From positions 4,462,001 to 4,526,000 of the forward strand of contig NZ_CP049905.1 of assembly GCF_011305535.1 (NCBI RefSeq): a DNA stretch of 64,000 nt, read 5' to 3'. This document shows positions 43,182-51,399 of the stretch, in pieces. Source of the stretch: Diaphorobacter sp. HDW4B (GTDB taxonomy: Bacteria; Pseudomonadota; Gammaproteobacteria; Burkholderiales; Burkholderiaceae_C). The notes under the pieces are model-generated. The model saw nothing but the letters and a program-made list of their open reading frames with translations. It made no database searches and was not told the origin of the DNA. Positions within the stretch are counted from its first letter, which is position 1. The number at the start of each line of letters is the position of its first letter. Position numbers and translations under genes: made by a program.

Positions 43182-44342
43182 TCACATGCCGAAGTGGCGA
43201 CGAATGCGCAGGCCGAAGATGGTGCCCGCGAATGCGAGCGGCACCCAGATCCAACCGTGGATGCTGCCGGTGGAGATGCCCGAGAACATCGCGCCCACAT
43301 TGCAGCCAAAGGCCAGACGCGAGCTGTAGCCAAGGATCAGACCGGCGACGAGCGCAACCACCCATTGCTTGCCGGTGAGCGCTTTGGCAGACACGGGCTT
43401 GGCCGCAGCCACCCAGAGTGCGCCGCCGAGAATGCCGATGTTGGTGATGCTGGTGACATCGAGCAGCACGGTCTCGCTCAGACGCGCGGCGTTGCCGGGC
43501 TGGCTCCAGAACCAGTTCTGCGACAGATCGATGGCGCCTGTGGCGTTGGCGACCTTCGCAGCCCACAGGCCAAAGCCGTAGACCACGCCCCATGGCTGGC
43601 CCGCGATGATGAGGTTCAGCGTGGCGAGAATCGCCAGCAGCACGGCACCGACCAGCCACTTGCGCACGAACAGCGGCTTCGCTGGACGGTTGAGTTTGGC
43701 GTTGGCGCTGCGCGTGTAGAGCGTGACGCCGACAGCGACCACGGCCAGTGCTGCGAGCGTGCCGACGAGTGCGTATTGCCAGCCCCATGCAGTCACCAGA
43801 CCGACGGGTTGCAGTGCGCCCAGATCGAGCCACCAGCCGAGGCTCAGGCTGCCCAGAAAACTGCCGATCGCGAACATCGGCAGGATGGCCGTGTTCATCG
43901 GAATGCCCATGCCAGCCTTGTACAGCGTGCCGCTGCCGCAGCCGTCAGCAATCTGCATGCACAGGCCGAAGACGAATGCGCCGACCAGCAGGCTGATGCT
44001 GGGCGGGCCGAGCGCGGCGGTCAGTTCGGGGAAGTGGCCGAGCAGCGGCATGGCCATCGCGGCGGCCAATGCGAGCAGCAGCAATTGGCCGAAGACACCG
44101 CTGGCATCTTTGTTTTCCACCAGCATGCGCCAGCCGGTGGTGAAACCAAAGCGCTTGCCCGCCAGCACCGCGCCAAGACCCAAGCCAATCGCGAAGAGGG
44201 CAGCCTGACGGACCGAGACGCTCCACAGCAGCCAGCCGAAGAAGACGAGAAAGAGCAGGGCAAGCGGCAGTCGATTGCTGCCGTTCGTTGAAGTGGTGGC
44301 GGTGCCTTGCGAGGCGGTTGCCGTGGTGGTGGCCGTGTTCAT
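43182..44342 (-). CDS. YeeE/YedE-family sulfur transporter
   Basis: 386 residues, Thr/Ser-rich N-terminus (about 1-25) and about 10 membrane segments. Cysteine motifs CMQIADGCGSGTLYKAGMG in the first half and LAFGCNVGAMFSGISTGS in the second, the latter being the textbook YeeE signature, ahead of HGWIWVPLAFAGTIFGL. Relatives import thiosulfate or sulfane sulfur. It lies 64 bases downstream of the periplasmic rhodanese gene and 21 bases before the 58-residue protein, forming a three-gene sulfur module. Confidence 0.9.
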   Translation of the reverse strand: MNTATTTATASQGTATTSTNGSNRLPLALLFLVFFGWLLWSVSVRQAALFAIGLGLGAVLAGKRFGFTTGWRMLVENKDASGVFGQLLLLALAAAMAMPLLGHFPELTAALGPPSISLLVGAFVFGLCMQIADGCGSGTLYKAGMGIPMNTAILPMFAIGSFLGSLSLGWWLDLGALQPVGLVTAWGWQYALVGTLAALAVVAVGVTLYTRSANAKLNRPAKPLFVRKWLVGAVLLAILATLNLIIAGQPWGVVYGFGLWAAKVANATGAIDLSQNWFWSQPGNAARLSETVLLDVTSITNIGILGGALWVAAAKPVSAKALTGKQWVVALVAGLILGYSSRLAFGCNVGAMFSGISTGSIHGWIWVPLAFAGTIFGLRIRRHFGM

Positions 44343-44406
44343 GCTGGATGAATCTTCTGTTCTGTGTTGGACTTGAAAAAGCGGGTGCGTTCAGCGGATC
44401 GGTCGA

Positions 44407-45348
44407 TCACTTGAACGTGCGCTTCCACCATTGCTGTGCGTCGTAGGCCAGCGATTCGGCGCGGGTCGGCTGATTGGCCATCTGCGGTGCGTCCTTGGAC
44501 TGGGTCCAGTCGACCATCGATCCGGCATACAGCTTCACGGCAGGCAGGCCTGCAACTTCCGACAGGCCGAACCAGTCGGTCGCAGCCCAGTGGCCGGTGT
44601 TGCAGAAGGCGACCGTGTCCGTGCCGTTCTCGCGTTTGATCTTCGCGGCGATCTGCTTGGCCTTGTCGGCATTCACAAACTGCGAGGTGCCGGGCTCGAA
44701 CCATTGGTTGAAGTCGAGTTGCTGTGCGCCGGGCAGGGTGCCGGAGACCTTGGCCGCAGGCGCGCGCGTCTTGCCCTGATAGAACGCATCGGGGCGCGAA
44801 TCGACCAGCGCGGCATTGCTCAGGTCGAGATGCTTGCGCACATCGGCGCGCGTGGCGAGCCACTGCGCATCGAACTTGGGCGCAAAGCTGCTGGGCGTGA
44901 TTTGAATGGCGGTGTGGGAGGTTGGCTCATCGGCCATTTCCCAGGCGTGCATGCCGCCGTTGACGATGGAAAGCTCCTTCAGGCCAAGGCTCTTGAGCGT
45001 CCAGTAGACGCGCGCCATGGCGCCGAAATCCGTGGCATCGACGCCGTTCGAGACCACGACGGCGTGCGTCTGAGCGGTCAGGCCGAGCGACTGCACGAGC
45101 TTGACCAGTTTGTCCTGATCGGGCAGGTCGCCGGGGTTGGTGGCCGGGCCGCGCCACTTGCCGTAAGGCGCGTTCACGGCACCTTCGATATGGCCGAGCT
45201 CGAAGCTCTTGGGGTCGCGAATGTCGATCACGCGAACGTGGGCCTGCGCCAGCAGCGGCTTGAGTTCCTGCGGCGTGAGAAGAGGCTGGGCGGACCACGC
45301 GAACTGGCTTGCAGTCAACGTGGCCGCAAAGGCGAGGATGGCTTTCAT
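44407..45348 (-). CDS. Periplasmic two-domain rhodanese (thiosulfate sulfurtransferase)
   Basis: 313 residues from the ATG at 45348. Signal peptide MKAILAFAATLTASQFAWSA. First rhodanese domain (about 22-145, VIDIRDPKSFELGHIEGAVN) is inactive: the loop VVVSNG has Ser100 in place of Cys. The second (about 160-295, LVDSRPDAFYQGK) carries catalytic Cys249 in VAFCNTGHWAAT. Exported location plus the YedE transporter downstream suggests it transfers sulfur from thiosulfate before or after membrane passage. The 22-bp palindrome is 130 bases upstream of the start. Confidence 0.92.
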   Translation of the reverse strand: MKAILAFAATLTASQFAWSAQPLLTPQELKPLLAQAHVRVIDIRDPKSFELGHIEGAVNAPYGKWRGPATNPGDLPDQDKLVKLVQSLGLTAQTHAVVVSNGVDATDFGAMARVYWTLKSLGLKELSIVNGGMHAWEMADEPTSHTAIQITPSSFAPKFDAQWLATRADVRKHLDLSNAALVDSRPDAFYQGKTRAPAAKVSGTLPGAQQLDFNQWFEPGTSQFVNADKAKQIAAKIKRENGTDTVAFCNTGHWAATDWFGLSEVAGLPAVKLYAGSMVDWTQSKDAPQMANQPTRAESLAYDAQQWWKRTFK

Positions 45349-45477
45349 GGTGGGCTGTTGGGTCGTGTTCGATGCATGAGATCGCAGACGACACCGGAGC
45401 AACCTGTGTGGCCGATCTCTATATATCGTCATTGTCTTATTTATGCTTTCCAAACCAAACGAAGGAAAAGCAGTTTC

Positions 45478-45499
45478 AATATGCTTGTTTGGTTATATT
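45478..45499. promoter_or_regulatory. 22-bp palindrome AATAT-N12-ATATT (site 2)
   Basis: Same arms and same 12-base spacer as site 1 at 24351-24372; 16 of 22 bases match when aligned without gaps. It lies in the 252-base region upstream of the rhodanese start (45348). Overlapping it is a further inverted repeat AACCAAAC (45453-45460) / GTTTGGTT (45487-45494). Likely an operator or promoter-overlapping site for the rhodanese-YedE operon. Confidence 0.6.
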
Positions 45500-45550
45500 G
45501 AATGACGAATGGAATGATGGTTGAAGTCGCATGGGCGGGCCATGCCCCTC

Positions 45551-45606
45551 CATCAATACATCAATACATCAACACATCAACACATCAACACATCAATACA
45601 TCAATA
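45551..45606. repeat. Octanucleotide tandem repeat (CATCAAYA)x7
   Basis: Seven consecutive 8-base units: CATCAATA twice, CATCAACA three times, CATCAATA twice. The array ends inside the last codons of the pilus tip gene (stop at 45601-45603) and otherwise lies in the spacer upstream of the rhodanese promoter. Perfect 8-base periodicity suggests slippage-prone sequence. Confidence 0.9.
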
Positions 45607-46653
45607 CACCAGCGTGACCGTGACCGCGTCGCTGTAGTTGCCGGAGGTGGGCTGCGTCTGGATCGGCACCTGGCCGTAGACGGTGATCACGGTGGGGTTG
45701 GTTTGCGCCGCGCCCGAGCCGTTCACGGTGTCGGTGCCGCCCGTGGTGTCGTTGCCCCAGCGCTGGGTGCGCGCGCTGTTGCGGTACAGCTCGTAGTTGA
45801 TGTAGTTGGCGGTGGCGCTGTGCTTCATGCGGCGCTGTGTGCCGCTGGCATAGGTGCCGTTGCTCAGGCCCATCTTCCAGGTGGTCGATCCGGGGCAGGA
45901 GACGCTGATGGCGGTCGTGCTGTTCTGCACACTGCCGAGCGAGCTGACGCTGCCGAAGTCCAGATCGGAGATGGTTTTGCCCAGCGAGATCTGGCAACTG
46001 CCGGAGACCGTGGCCGTCGTGCCGTTGTAGCCGATGATGACGGTGCCCGTGCCGGCGTCGGAGCCGCCGCCTGAGTTGCAGTTGGACGGCGTGCCTTTGT
46101 TGCTCCACGCGTATTTCAACGTGACGTTGCTGAACTGCGCCTGATAGCTGCCCGCCGTGGTGCTGCTGGGCAAGGTCGGGATGAATGCATAGACGGGTAC
46201 GCTGCCTGCGGGGCTGGACCAGCCGCCCGGCACCATGAAATCCCATGTGTAGTCGGGGTAGCCCGCACTGCTGGGCGGCGGGCCGATGATCTTGGTGAAG
46301 GCCGCATCGGAGTACAGGTTGTAGGCAATCTCGTGACCGTTGTAGTCCGTCATGCGGCGTGGGTTGATGCCGCTGGTGGCGGCGATGTTGCCCTCGGGAA
46401 TCATCAGGCAGAGCTTGTAGTAGGTGTTGCTCGCGTTGGATTGGCAGTTGTACGGAACCGAGCCAACGGTGCTCGCACTTGCGTTGATGTAGACCGTGCC
46501 GAAGGCAATGCCAAAGCCGCTCGAATTGCATTGCTGCGACCAGCCCGCCAGCGGCGAGAGCAGCAGCAAGGCCACGCACATCCGCATCACGCATGGCATG
46601 AAGTGATTGCGGCGAGGAAGTGACTGGAGCTGCATGTTGAATCGAATCCTCAT
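45601..46653 (-). CDS. Two-domain spore-coat-U pilus tip protein (CsuE-like)
   Basis: 350 residues; start ATG overlaps the usher stop by four bases. Signal peptide to about GWSQQ (about residue 40). Two SCPU domains: about 41-195 and 215-350, the second with GSCQISLGKTISDLDFGSVSSLG and an ending VTLVY typical of a donor-strand-accepting pilin C-terminus. By position (last gene) and double domain it corresponds to the tip adhesin of archaic chaperone-usher pili. The first domain has its own cysteine pair pattern (QQCNSSGFGIAFGTVY). Surface target unknown. Confidence 0.87.
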   Translation of the reverse strand: MRIRFNMQLQSLPRRNHFMPCVMRMCVALLLLSPLAGWSQQCNSSGFGIAFGTVYINASASTVGSVPYNCQSNASNTYYKLCLMIPEGNIAATSGINPRRMTDYNGHEIAYNLYSDAAFTKIIGPPPSSAGYPDYTWDFMVPGGWSSPAGSVPVYAFIPTLPSSTTAGSYQAQFSNVTLKYAWSNKGTPSNCNSGGGSDAGTGTVIIGYNGTTATVSGSCQISLGKTISDLDFGSVSSLGSVQNSTTAISVSCPGSTTWKMGLSNGTYASGTQRRMKHSATANYINYELYRNSARTQRWGNDTTGGTDTVNGSGAAQTNPTVITVYGQVPIQTQPTSGNYSDAVTVTLVY

Positions 46654-49109
46654 GGTACGTCGCGGCAGATGAGTTCGCCAAGGTCTTTCCAGCCTGCAGC
46701 GGCGGCATCTGCTGGCAGTTGCGCGACGCAGTCCTTGCCGCTGTCGGTGCGGGCGCGCAGGCGTGCATTGGCGGGCGCGTCTTCCACATAGACCAGTCCG
46801 TCGTAGCCGATCATCAGGGTCTTCCGTTCGGCGGCGTTGTCGCTTTCCAGCAGCACGTCGCCACCAGCGGGCAGGAAGGCCCCACGCTGGTCTTTCAGCG
46901 TGATCTGCAGATTGCTCACGCGCCGCATCGCAAAGTGCGCGAGCACGCCGTTCTGCGACTGCGGCACGGCGTCGAGCTGCACGCGGTCGATCTTCAGATC
47001 AGGTGCGAGCTTCAGCGTGTCGATGGAGATCTGATTGCGCTGGTAGGCGTTCAGGCGATCGAGCAGCAGATAGCCCTTGTCGTTGGTCTCGCCGATCAGG
47101 CGGTTCTCCAGTCGCACCGGCACGTTGGCGATGCCATCGGTGGTGACCAGCGCAAAGCCATCGGTCGCCGTGCGCATGGGGTAGAGCTGGTTCTGCGTCC
47201 ACAGCAGGCCGCCATTGGCGCTGGCGTAGGCGGTGCTGGTGTTGTTGCTGCCGCCCGATCCCAACTGGTGCATCACGCCTGCGGTCCATTGACCGTAGTT
47301 GCCCAGGTGGTTGATCTGCGCCTGCGCGTAGCGGCCATCGCCCACGCTGGCCTCGGTGCGCCAACCCCAGCCGCCGGTGTCGGACGAGGCGGACTGGTTC
47401 GCGCCGACGACGGCGGTGTTCTGGTCCTTGCTGTGCCGCGCCGTGGTGCTGACGGAGAGAAAACGTTCCAGCGAAATCGTCATCGACACATACAGCGAAG
47501 TGCCGCTCCTGCCTTCGAGATCGCGCATCGCGTTCACGTTCAGATTGATGTCGCGGCGCAGTTGGCTCGACCACGACAGATTGGCGTAGCGCGCGCGTGT
47601 GCCGTCGGTATTGGTCTGGCTGACCAGACCCGCGCCGAAGCTGCCCCAGTCGGTGTTGGCGCCAAGAAAAATCTGGTCGCTGCCGCGCGACAGCAGCGTC
47701 TTGCCGTCCATGGCCGCCACGTCACGAAACGCAGCATCGCGGCGCATGGAGTTGATGCCGAGGCTCCACAGCGGTGAGCTCCATTGGTAGCCGATGGTGG
47801 CTTGTTGACCGGTCTGGCCCGCATGCTGGCTGGCCGCGAGCGCACCGCTCACGATGCCGCCTTGCGTGCCCAGCAGCCACGCGCCACCGGCACCCAGCAT
47901 GCGCACGTGCGAGTCGGCTTCGGCGTGGCCTTCGAGGGTGAAACGGTCGCTCACGCCGTAGCGGCCACTGGCGCTCAGCATGGGGCTGTCGCGGTAGGCA
48001 AAAGAGCGGATGCCGTAGTCCTCGCGCACGCTGCCAAGTTCAAGCGACCAATCGGCCAAGCCCTTTTGCAGCAACTGCGAAGCGCCATACAGCGGCAGGC
48101 TCACCGTGCGCTGCTGGCCCGTGATGTCGGTGATCACCATCTGCGCATTGCCCAGTCCCGACAGGGTGGGAATGCTGTTCAGCGTGAACTGACCCGGCTG
48201 CACCTGCTGCGTGCTTTGGCGCAGGCCGTTCAGGTACAGATCGACGGTGGAGGGCAGAGCGGCCTCGCCTTGGATCTGCGCAAGCGGCGTGGTGACGCGA
48301 TACGGCTGCAACGCAAAATTGCGCGACAGCCGAATGCCGCCGATGTGCGTGGGACGCGTCCATGACAGGCCGCCGGTGACGGTGTCGCCCACGGTCAGCG
48401 AGGTCATCGTGTCCTGAAAGTTGCGCTGCCATTGCGTATCCAGCCGCACGGTGCCGCGTTGCGAATTGCTTGCCGCGTCACCGCCAAGGCCGGTCACCGA
48501 GCGCGTGATCATGGTGTTGCCCAGATTGCCGGAACCCATGCCCATGAGCCGCATTTCCGTCATCGCACTGAGCGAAGTGACGTTGCGATCCGCGCGCATC
48601 TGTTGTGCGTAGAGATCGTAGTTGACGACCAGACCGCGCAATTGGTCTTCGGGGCGAACCTGAGCCGCGCGCGTGGGTGGAACTTCCACTTGCGTGGGGG
48701 CTGCGCCGAGCAGTGCGACAGACGCTTGCAGCATCACGCGCTGGGTGCGTGGGTTGTAGTCCACCGCCAGTCCGGGAATGCTGGAAAGCGCCAGCATCTG
48801 CGGCGTTGCAGCGTCCGCGTTGGGTACACGCAGGCCGATGTCCTTCAGCGTGGCGGTGTCGCTCCAGAGCTGCTGGTCGCGCACTTCAAAACGTGCGACC
48901 TTGCCGGTGCGAACGCGGTTGAGCACGACGTCCAGATACAGCTCTTGCGCGGCAGCCGGTTCAGTATTCGTCTCCACGCGAGCCCACGCCTGTGCGCTGG
49001 CCGGTGTCTGCACTGCTTGGGCATGCGAGAGATCGGGCCAGATCGCAAAGGCGCTCGCAAGACTACTTGCCAGCAGGGACTTGCAAAAGCGTCTGGGATT
49101 GCGTGTCAT
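46650..49109 (-). CDS. Outer-membrane usher of archaic chaperone-usher pilus (CsuD-like)
   Basis: 819 residues from the ATG at 49109; alternative starts reach 49136, all overlapping the chaperone end. Signal peptide LLASSLASAFAIWPDLSHAQA. N-terminal domain (ELYLDVVLNRVRTGKVARFEV), 24-strand beta-barrel with middle plug around LPSTVDLYLNGLRQSTQQVQPG and IPTLSGLGNAQMVITDITG, and C-terminal domains ending in SGKDCVAQLP. It exports and orders pilin subunits delivered by the chaperone upstream. Overlaps the tip gene by four bases. Confidence 0.9.
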   Translation of the reverse strand: MTRNPRRFCKSLLASSLASAFAIWPDLSHAQAVQTPASAQAWARVETNTEPAAAQELYLDVVLNRVRTGKVARFEVRDQQLWSDTATLKDIGLRVPNADAATPQMLALSSIPGLAVDYNPRTQRVMLQASVALLGAAPTQVEVPPTRAAQVRPEDQLRGLVVNYDLYAQQMRADRNVTSLSAMTEMRLMGMGSGNLGNTMITRSVTGLGGDAASNSQRGTVRLDTQWQRNFQDTMTSLTVGDTVTGGLSWTRPTHIGGIRLSRNFALQPYRVTTPLAQIQGEAALPSTVDLYLNGLRQSTQQVQPGQFTLNSIPTLSGLGNAQMVITDITGQQRTVSLPLYGASQLLQKGLADWSLELGSVREDYGIRSFAYRDSPMLSASGRYGVSDRFTLEGHAEADSHVRMLGAGGAWLLGTQGGIVSGALAASQHAGQTGQQATIGYQWSSPLWSLGINSMRRDAAFRDVAAMDGKTLLSRGSDQIFLGANTDWGSFGAGLVSQTNTDGTRARYANLSWSSQLRRDINLNVNAMRDLEGRSGTSLYVSMTISLERFLSVSTTARHSKDQNTAVVGANQSASSDTGGWGWRTEASVGDGRYAQAQINHLGNYGQWTAGVMHQLGSGGSNNTSTAYASANGGLLWTQNQLYPMRTATDGFALVTTDGIANVPVRLENRLIGETNDKGYLLLDRLNAYQRNQISIDTLKLAPDLKIDRVQLDAVPQSQNGVLAHFAMRRVSNLQITLKDQRGAFLPAGGDVLLESDNAAERKTLMIGYDGLVYVEDAPANARLRARTDSGKDCVAQLPADAAAAGWKDLGELICRDVP

Positions 49110-49860
49110 CGTTGAGACGCACATCGATGCGACCACCGGTTTGGCGCATGGATGCGGGCAGCGGGAGTTGCCACTTCATGGTCTGGCCGGTCAGCACATA
49201 ACCGAGCAGGCCCGGCATCAGCATGCTGGACTTGCCGTTCGCATCGACAAACTCGACGCGGCTGATGCGCACGCGCTGCTTGCCCACGTTCTGCATCTGC
49301 AGCGTGGACGAATCGGTGGCTTGCGTGTCGAGTTGACTGGTGTAGGGCTGCAGGCTGGTCGTGCCGTGGCGCGCGCCCAGCGTCTGTCCATCCTGCGGAA
49401 TCACGAACACGGGGATGGAGTGCTGGATCAGCAACTGCACGCCTTTGGATGCACCCGTGGCGGCGGCGCTGCCCGCATTGGGCGGTAGCTCGCTCACCAT
49501 CAGGCGGTAGGCTTGCTCGGTTTGCGGATCGCCCTTTTGCAGACGCACCACACGCACGAACTGGCGCTCGCCAGGTGCGATTTCCACCAGAGGCGGGCTG
49601 GCCGTCAGCATGGTGGACGCCGTCAGTTGATCGCCATTGGTGCTGTCCTGTGTCCATTGCAACACGCGCGATTGCGCACGCAGTGGCGTTTCCCCTTCGT
49701 TGCTCAGCCATAGGCCTTGCGCGGTGTCCGTTTGTGGCAGTTCGAGCAGGACATTGGAGACCTGCAGACTGCCCGCTGCGATGGCGCAGGTGGCTGTCAG
49801 CAAGCCGCTTGAAACCAAAGCGACGAGATGGCTGAAACGACAACGAAACACAGGAGTCAC
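49063..49860 (-). CDS. Periplasmic pilus chaperone (CsuC-like)
   Basis: 265 residues. Signal peptide to about CAIAA (residue 28), two immunoglobulin-like domains: about 30-165 with LWLSNEGETPLRAQSRVLQWTQ and the conserved VVRLQ plus YRLMVSELP strand (G1/F1 region), then 165-265 (RISRVEFVDANGK). PapD-like fold that caps SCPU subunits by donor-strand complementation. It starts 10 bases after the pilin gene ends and overlaps the usher by 47 bases, so the operon is tight. Confidence 0.9.
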   Translation of the reverse strand: MTPVFRCRFSHLVALVSSGLLTATCAIAAGSLQVSNVLLELPQTDTAQGLWLSNEGETPLRAQSRVLQWTQDSTNGDQLTASTMLTASPPLVEIAPGERQFVRVVRLQKGDPQTEQAYRLMVSELPPNAGSAAATGASKGVQLLIQHSIPVFVIPQDGQTLGARHGTTSLQPYTSQLDTQATDSSTLQMQNVGKQRVRISRVEFVDANGKSSMLMPGLLGYVLTGQTMKWQLPLPASMRQTGGRIDVRLNDDTQSQTLLQVPAGK

Positions 49861-49870
49861 CCAAAGTCGA

Positions 49871-50362
49871 TCAATAGGACAGCGTGGCAGTCACGGTGTC
49901 GATGTAGCTGCCAGCGGGGACATTGGTTGCACCAGTCGAGATGCGGCCGTAGACGGGCAGGTTGACGCCATTGCCGGTTCCTGTGCCCGAGAAGAGTGCG
50001 GTGCCGGCGCTGCCCCATGCGTCGGTGCGACCTGCGTCCTTGTAGAGCGCGTAGGGAATCTGATTGGTGCCCAAGATCATGGTGCGCAGCGTGCCGTTGT
50101 AGTTCGCTCCGTTGTTCAGCCCCACGGTGTAGGGGGTGCCACTCGAGCAGATGACCACCAGATTGCCTTGAGCGTCAGGTGCGGTATTGCTGCGGACGAC
50201 AGAGCCAAAGTCCACATCACTTGCTGCGAGACCCGTGATGGTGCAGTTGTCGGTGATGGTGATCTTGACGTTGAAAGTCGTGGTTTCAGATCCTGCATGA
50301 GCAGACATGACGAAACCGAGAGCCATGGCGGTAGCCACGCCCATTTGCTTGAAATTGAACAT
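49871..50362 (-). CDS. Spore-coat-U major pilin (CsuA/B-like)
   Basis: 163 residues. Signal peptide MFNFKQMGVATAMALGFVMSAHA, then a single SCPU domain: TFNVKITITDNCTITG at the N-terminus, VDFGSVVR, LVVICSSGTPYTVGLNNG with the second Cys, GTNQIPYALYKDA and an ending YIDTVTATLSY. These are the marks of the Csu-type pilin that polymerises into the rod. First gene of a four-gene pilin-chaperone-usher-tip operon. Only one small pilin is present, where Acinetobacter Csu has three, so the pilus is a simplified version. Confidence 0.88.
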   Translation of the reverse strand: MFNFKQMGVATAMALGFVMSAHAGSETTTFNVKITITDNCTITGLAASDVDFGSVVRSNTAPDAQGNLVVICSSGTPYTVGLNNGANYNGTLRTMILGTNQIPYALYKDAGRTDAWGSAGTALFSGTGTGNGVNLPVYGRISTGATNVPAGSYIDTVTATLSY

Positions 50363-50435
50363 GATGTGAAGAGATTCCGAGAATGGAGGGAATGGTATCG
50401 ACTTGGGAAAAGTCTTAGGGTTTGTACTGAATTGT

Positions 50436-50461
50436 TACAGTTTTGTGATAGTCAAACTGTA
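50436..50461. promoter_or_regulatory. Palindrome upstream of the pilus operon
   Basis: Perfect 8-base arms TACAGTTT (50436-50443) and AAACTGTA (50454-50461), 10-base spacer, centred about 87 bases upstream of the pilin start in very AT-rich DNA. Operator-like size for a dimeric regulator; the regulator is not encoded next to it. Confidence 0.5.
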
Positions 50462-50590
50462 TCTTTTATTATTGAAAAATCACAATTAGTTACGCAAGCG
50501 GTTTTACAAAGACGGGGTTTTGGCTGACACAGCGACGTTGCTTTTGTGCGATCCGTCAATCTGATTTACCGAGACGATAGCAGTCTATAA

Positions 50591-50620
50591 AAAAGGCCGC
50601 TGCGCAATGCACAGCGGCCC
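50591..50620 (-). terminator. Terminator after the GST-like gene
   Basis: GGCCGCTG (50595-50602) / CAGCGGCC (50612-50619) with a nine-base loop; on the minus strand it is followed by six U residues (AAAAAA at 50589-50594 on the plus strand). It ends the hemH-GST transcript. Confidence 0.88.
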
Positions 50621-50644
50621 TTGTCGGGGAGGAGCGGCGATTCG

Positions 50645-51361
50645 TCAGACCACAGGCGCAGCCGGAATCAGCAGCCCGCGCTGAACGGCGGGGCGTTGGA
50701 GGAAGCGGTCCAGCGCACGGCCCAGGTGTTTGAAGTCCTTGAAGCCGACCAGCTCGCCCGCTTCGTAGAAGCCGTTGATGTTGCGCACCCACGGCAGGAT
50801 GGCGATGTCGGCAATCGTGTACTCATTGCCCGCCACCCATTCGTGCTGGGCGTATTGCTTGTCCAGCACGCCGAGCAGGCGGCGCGATTCGCCCACGTAG
50901 CGCTCCAGCGGGCGCTTGTCTTCGATGGCCTTGCCGGCGAACTTGTTGAAGAAGCCCACCTGGCCAAACATCGGGCCGACGCCGCCCATCTGGAACATCA
51001 GCCATTGCAGCGTCTGGAACTTGCCTGCGTCGTCCTTGGGCATGAACTGGCCGCTCTTGCCCGCAAGGTAGACCAGAATCGCGCCCGATTCGAACAGTGC
51101 CAACGGCTTGCCGTCCGGACCATGGGGGTCCAGGATCGCGGGGATCTTGTTGTTCGGGTTGAGCGACAGGAACTCGGGCGACATCTGGTCGTTGGAGTCG
51201 AACGCCACGCGATGCACCTCGTAGGGCAGGCCCATTTCCTCCAGCATGATCGACACCTTCACGCCGTTGGGCGTGGGCAGCGAGTAGAGCTGCAGTCGCT
51301 CGGGATGCTGGGCGGGCCACTTTTGGGTGATCGGAAAGGCGTCGAGGCGGGATGTTGTCAT
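50645..51361 (-). CDS. GST-family disulfide-bond oxidoreductase (YfcG/YghU-like)
   Basis: 238 residues from the ATG at 51361. N-terminal thioredoxin-like domain with LQLYSLPTPNGVKVSIMLEE, where Thr and Asn of TPNG replace the usual catalytic Tyr or Ser, then LNPNNKIPAI (cis-Pro) and ALFESGAILVYLA (glutathione site). The helical C-terminal domain follows (about 110-238). This is the Nu-class pattern of YfcG and YghU, which act as glutathione-dependent disulfide reductases. It lies 38 bases after hemH on the same strand. Confidence 0.88.
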   Translation of the reverse strand: MTTSRLDAFPITQKWPAQHPERLQLYSLPTPNGVKVSIMLEEMGLPYEVHRVAFDSNDQMSPEFLSLNPNNKIPAILDPHGPDGKPLALFESGAILVYLAGKSGQFMPKDDAGKFQTLQWLMFQMGGVGPMFGQVGFFNKFAGKAIEDKRPLERYVGESRRLLGVLDKQYAQHEWVAGNEYTIADIAILPWVRNINGFYEAGELVGFKDFKHLGRALDRFLQRPAVQRGLLIPAAPVV

Positions 51362-51399
51362 GGTGGTTCTTTGCTCGCGTGAGAGAAGAGAAGGAAAAG

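Noticed and set aside
44407-45348. Ser100 in the first rhodanese loop considered as gene damage
   Set aside because: Two-domain rhodaneses regularly carry an inactive first domain; the second keeps Cys249.
45551-45606. Direct repeats considered as a CRISPR array
   Set aside because: Units are 8 bases with no spacers; it is a simple tandem repeat.
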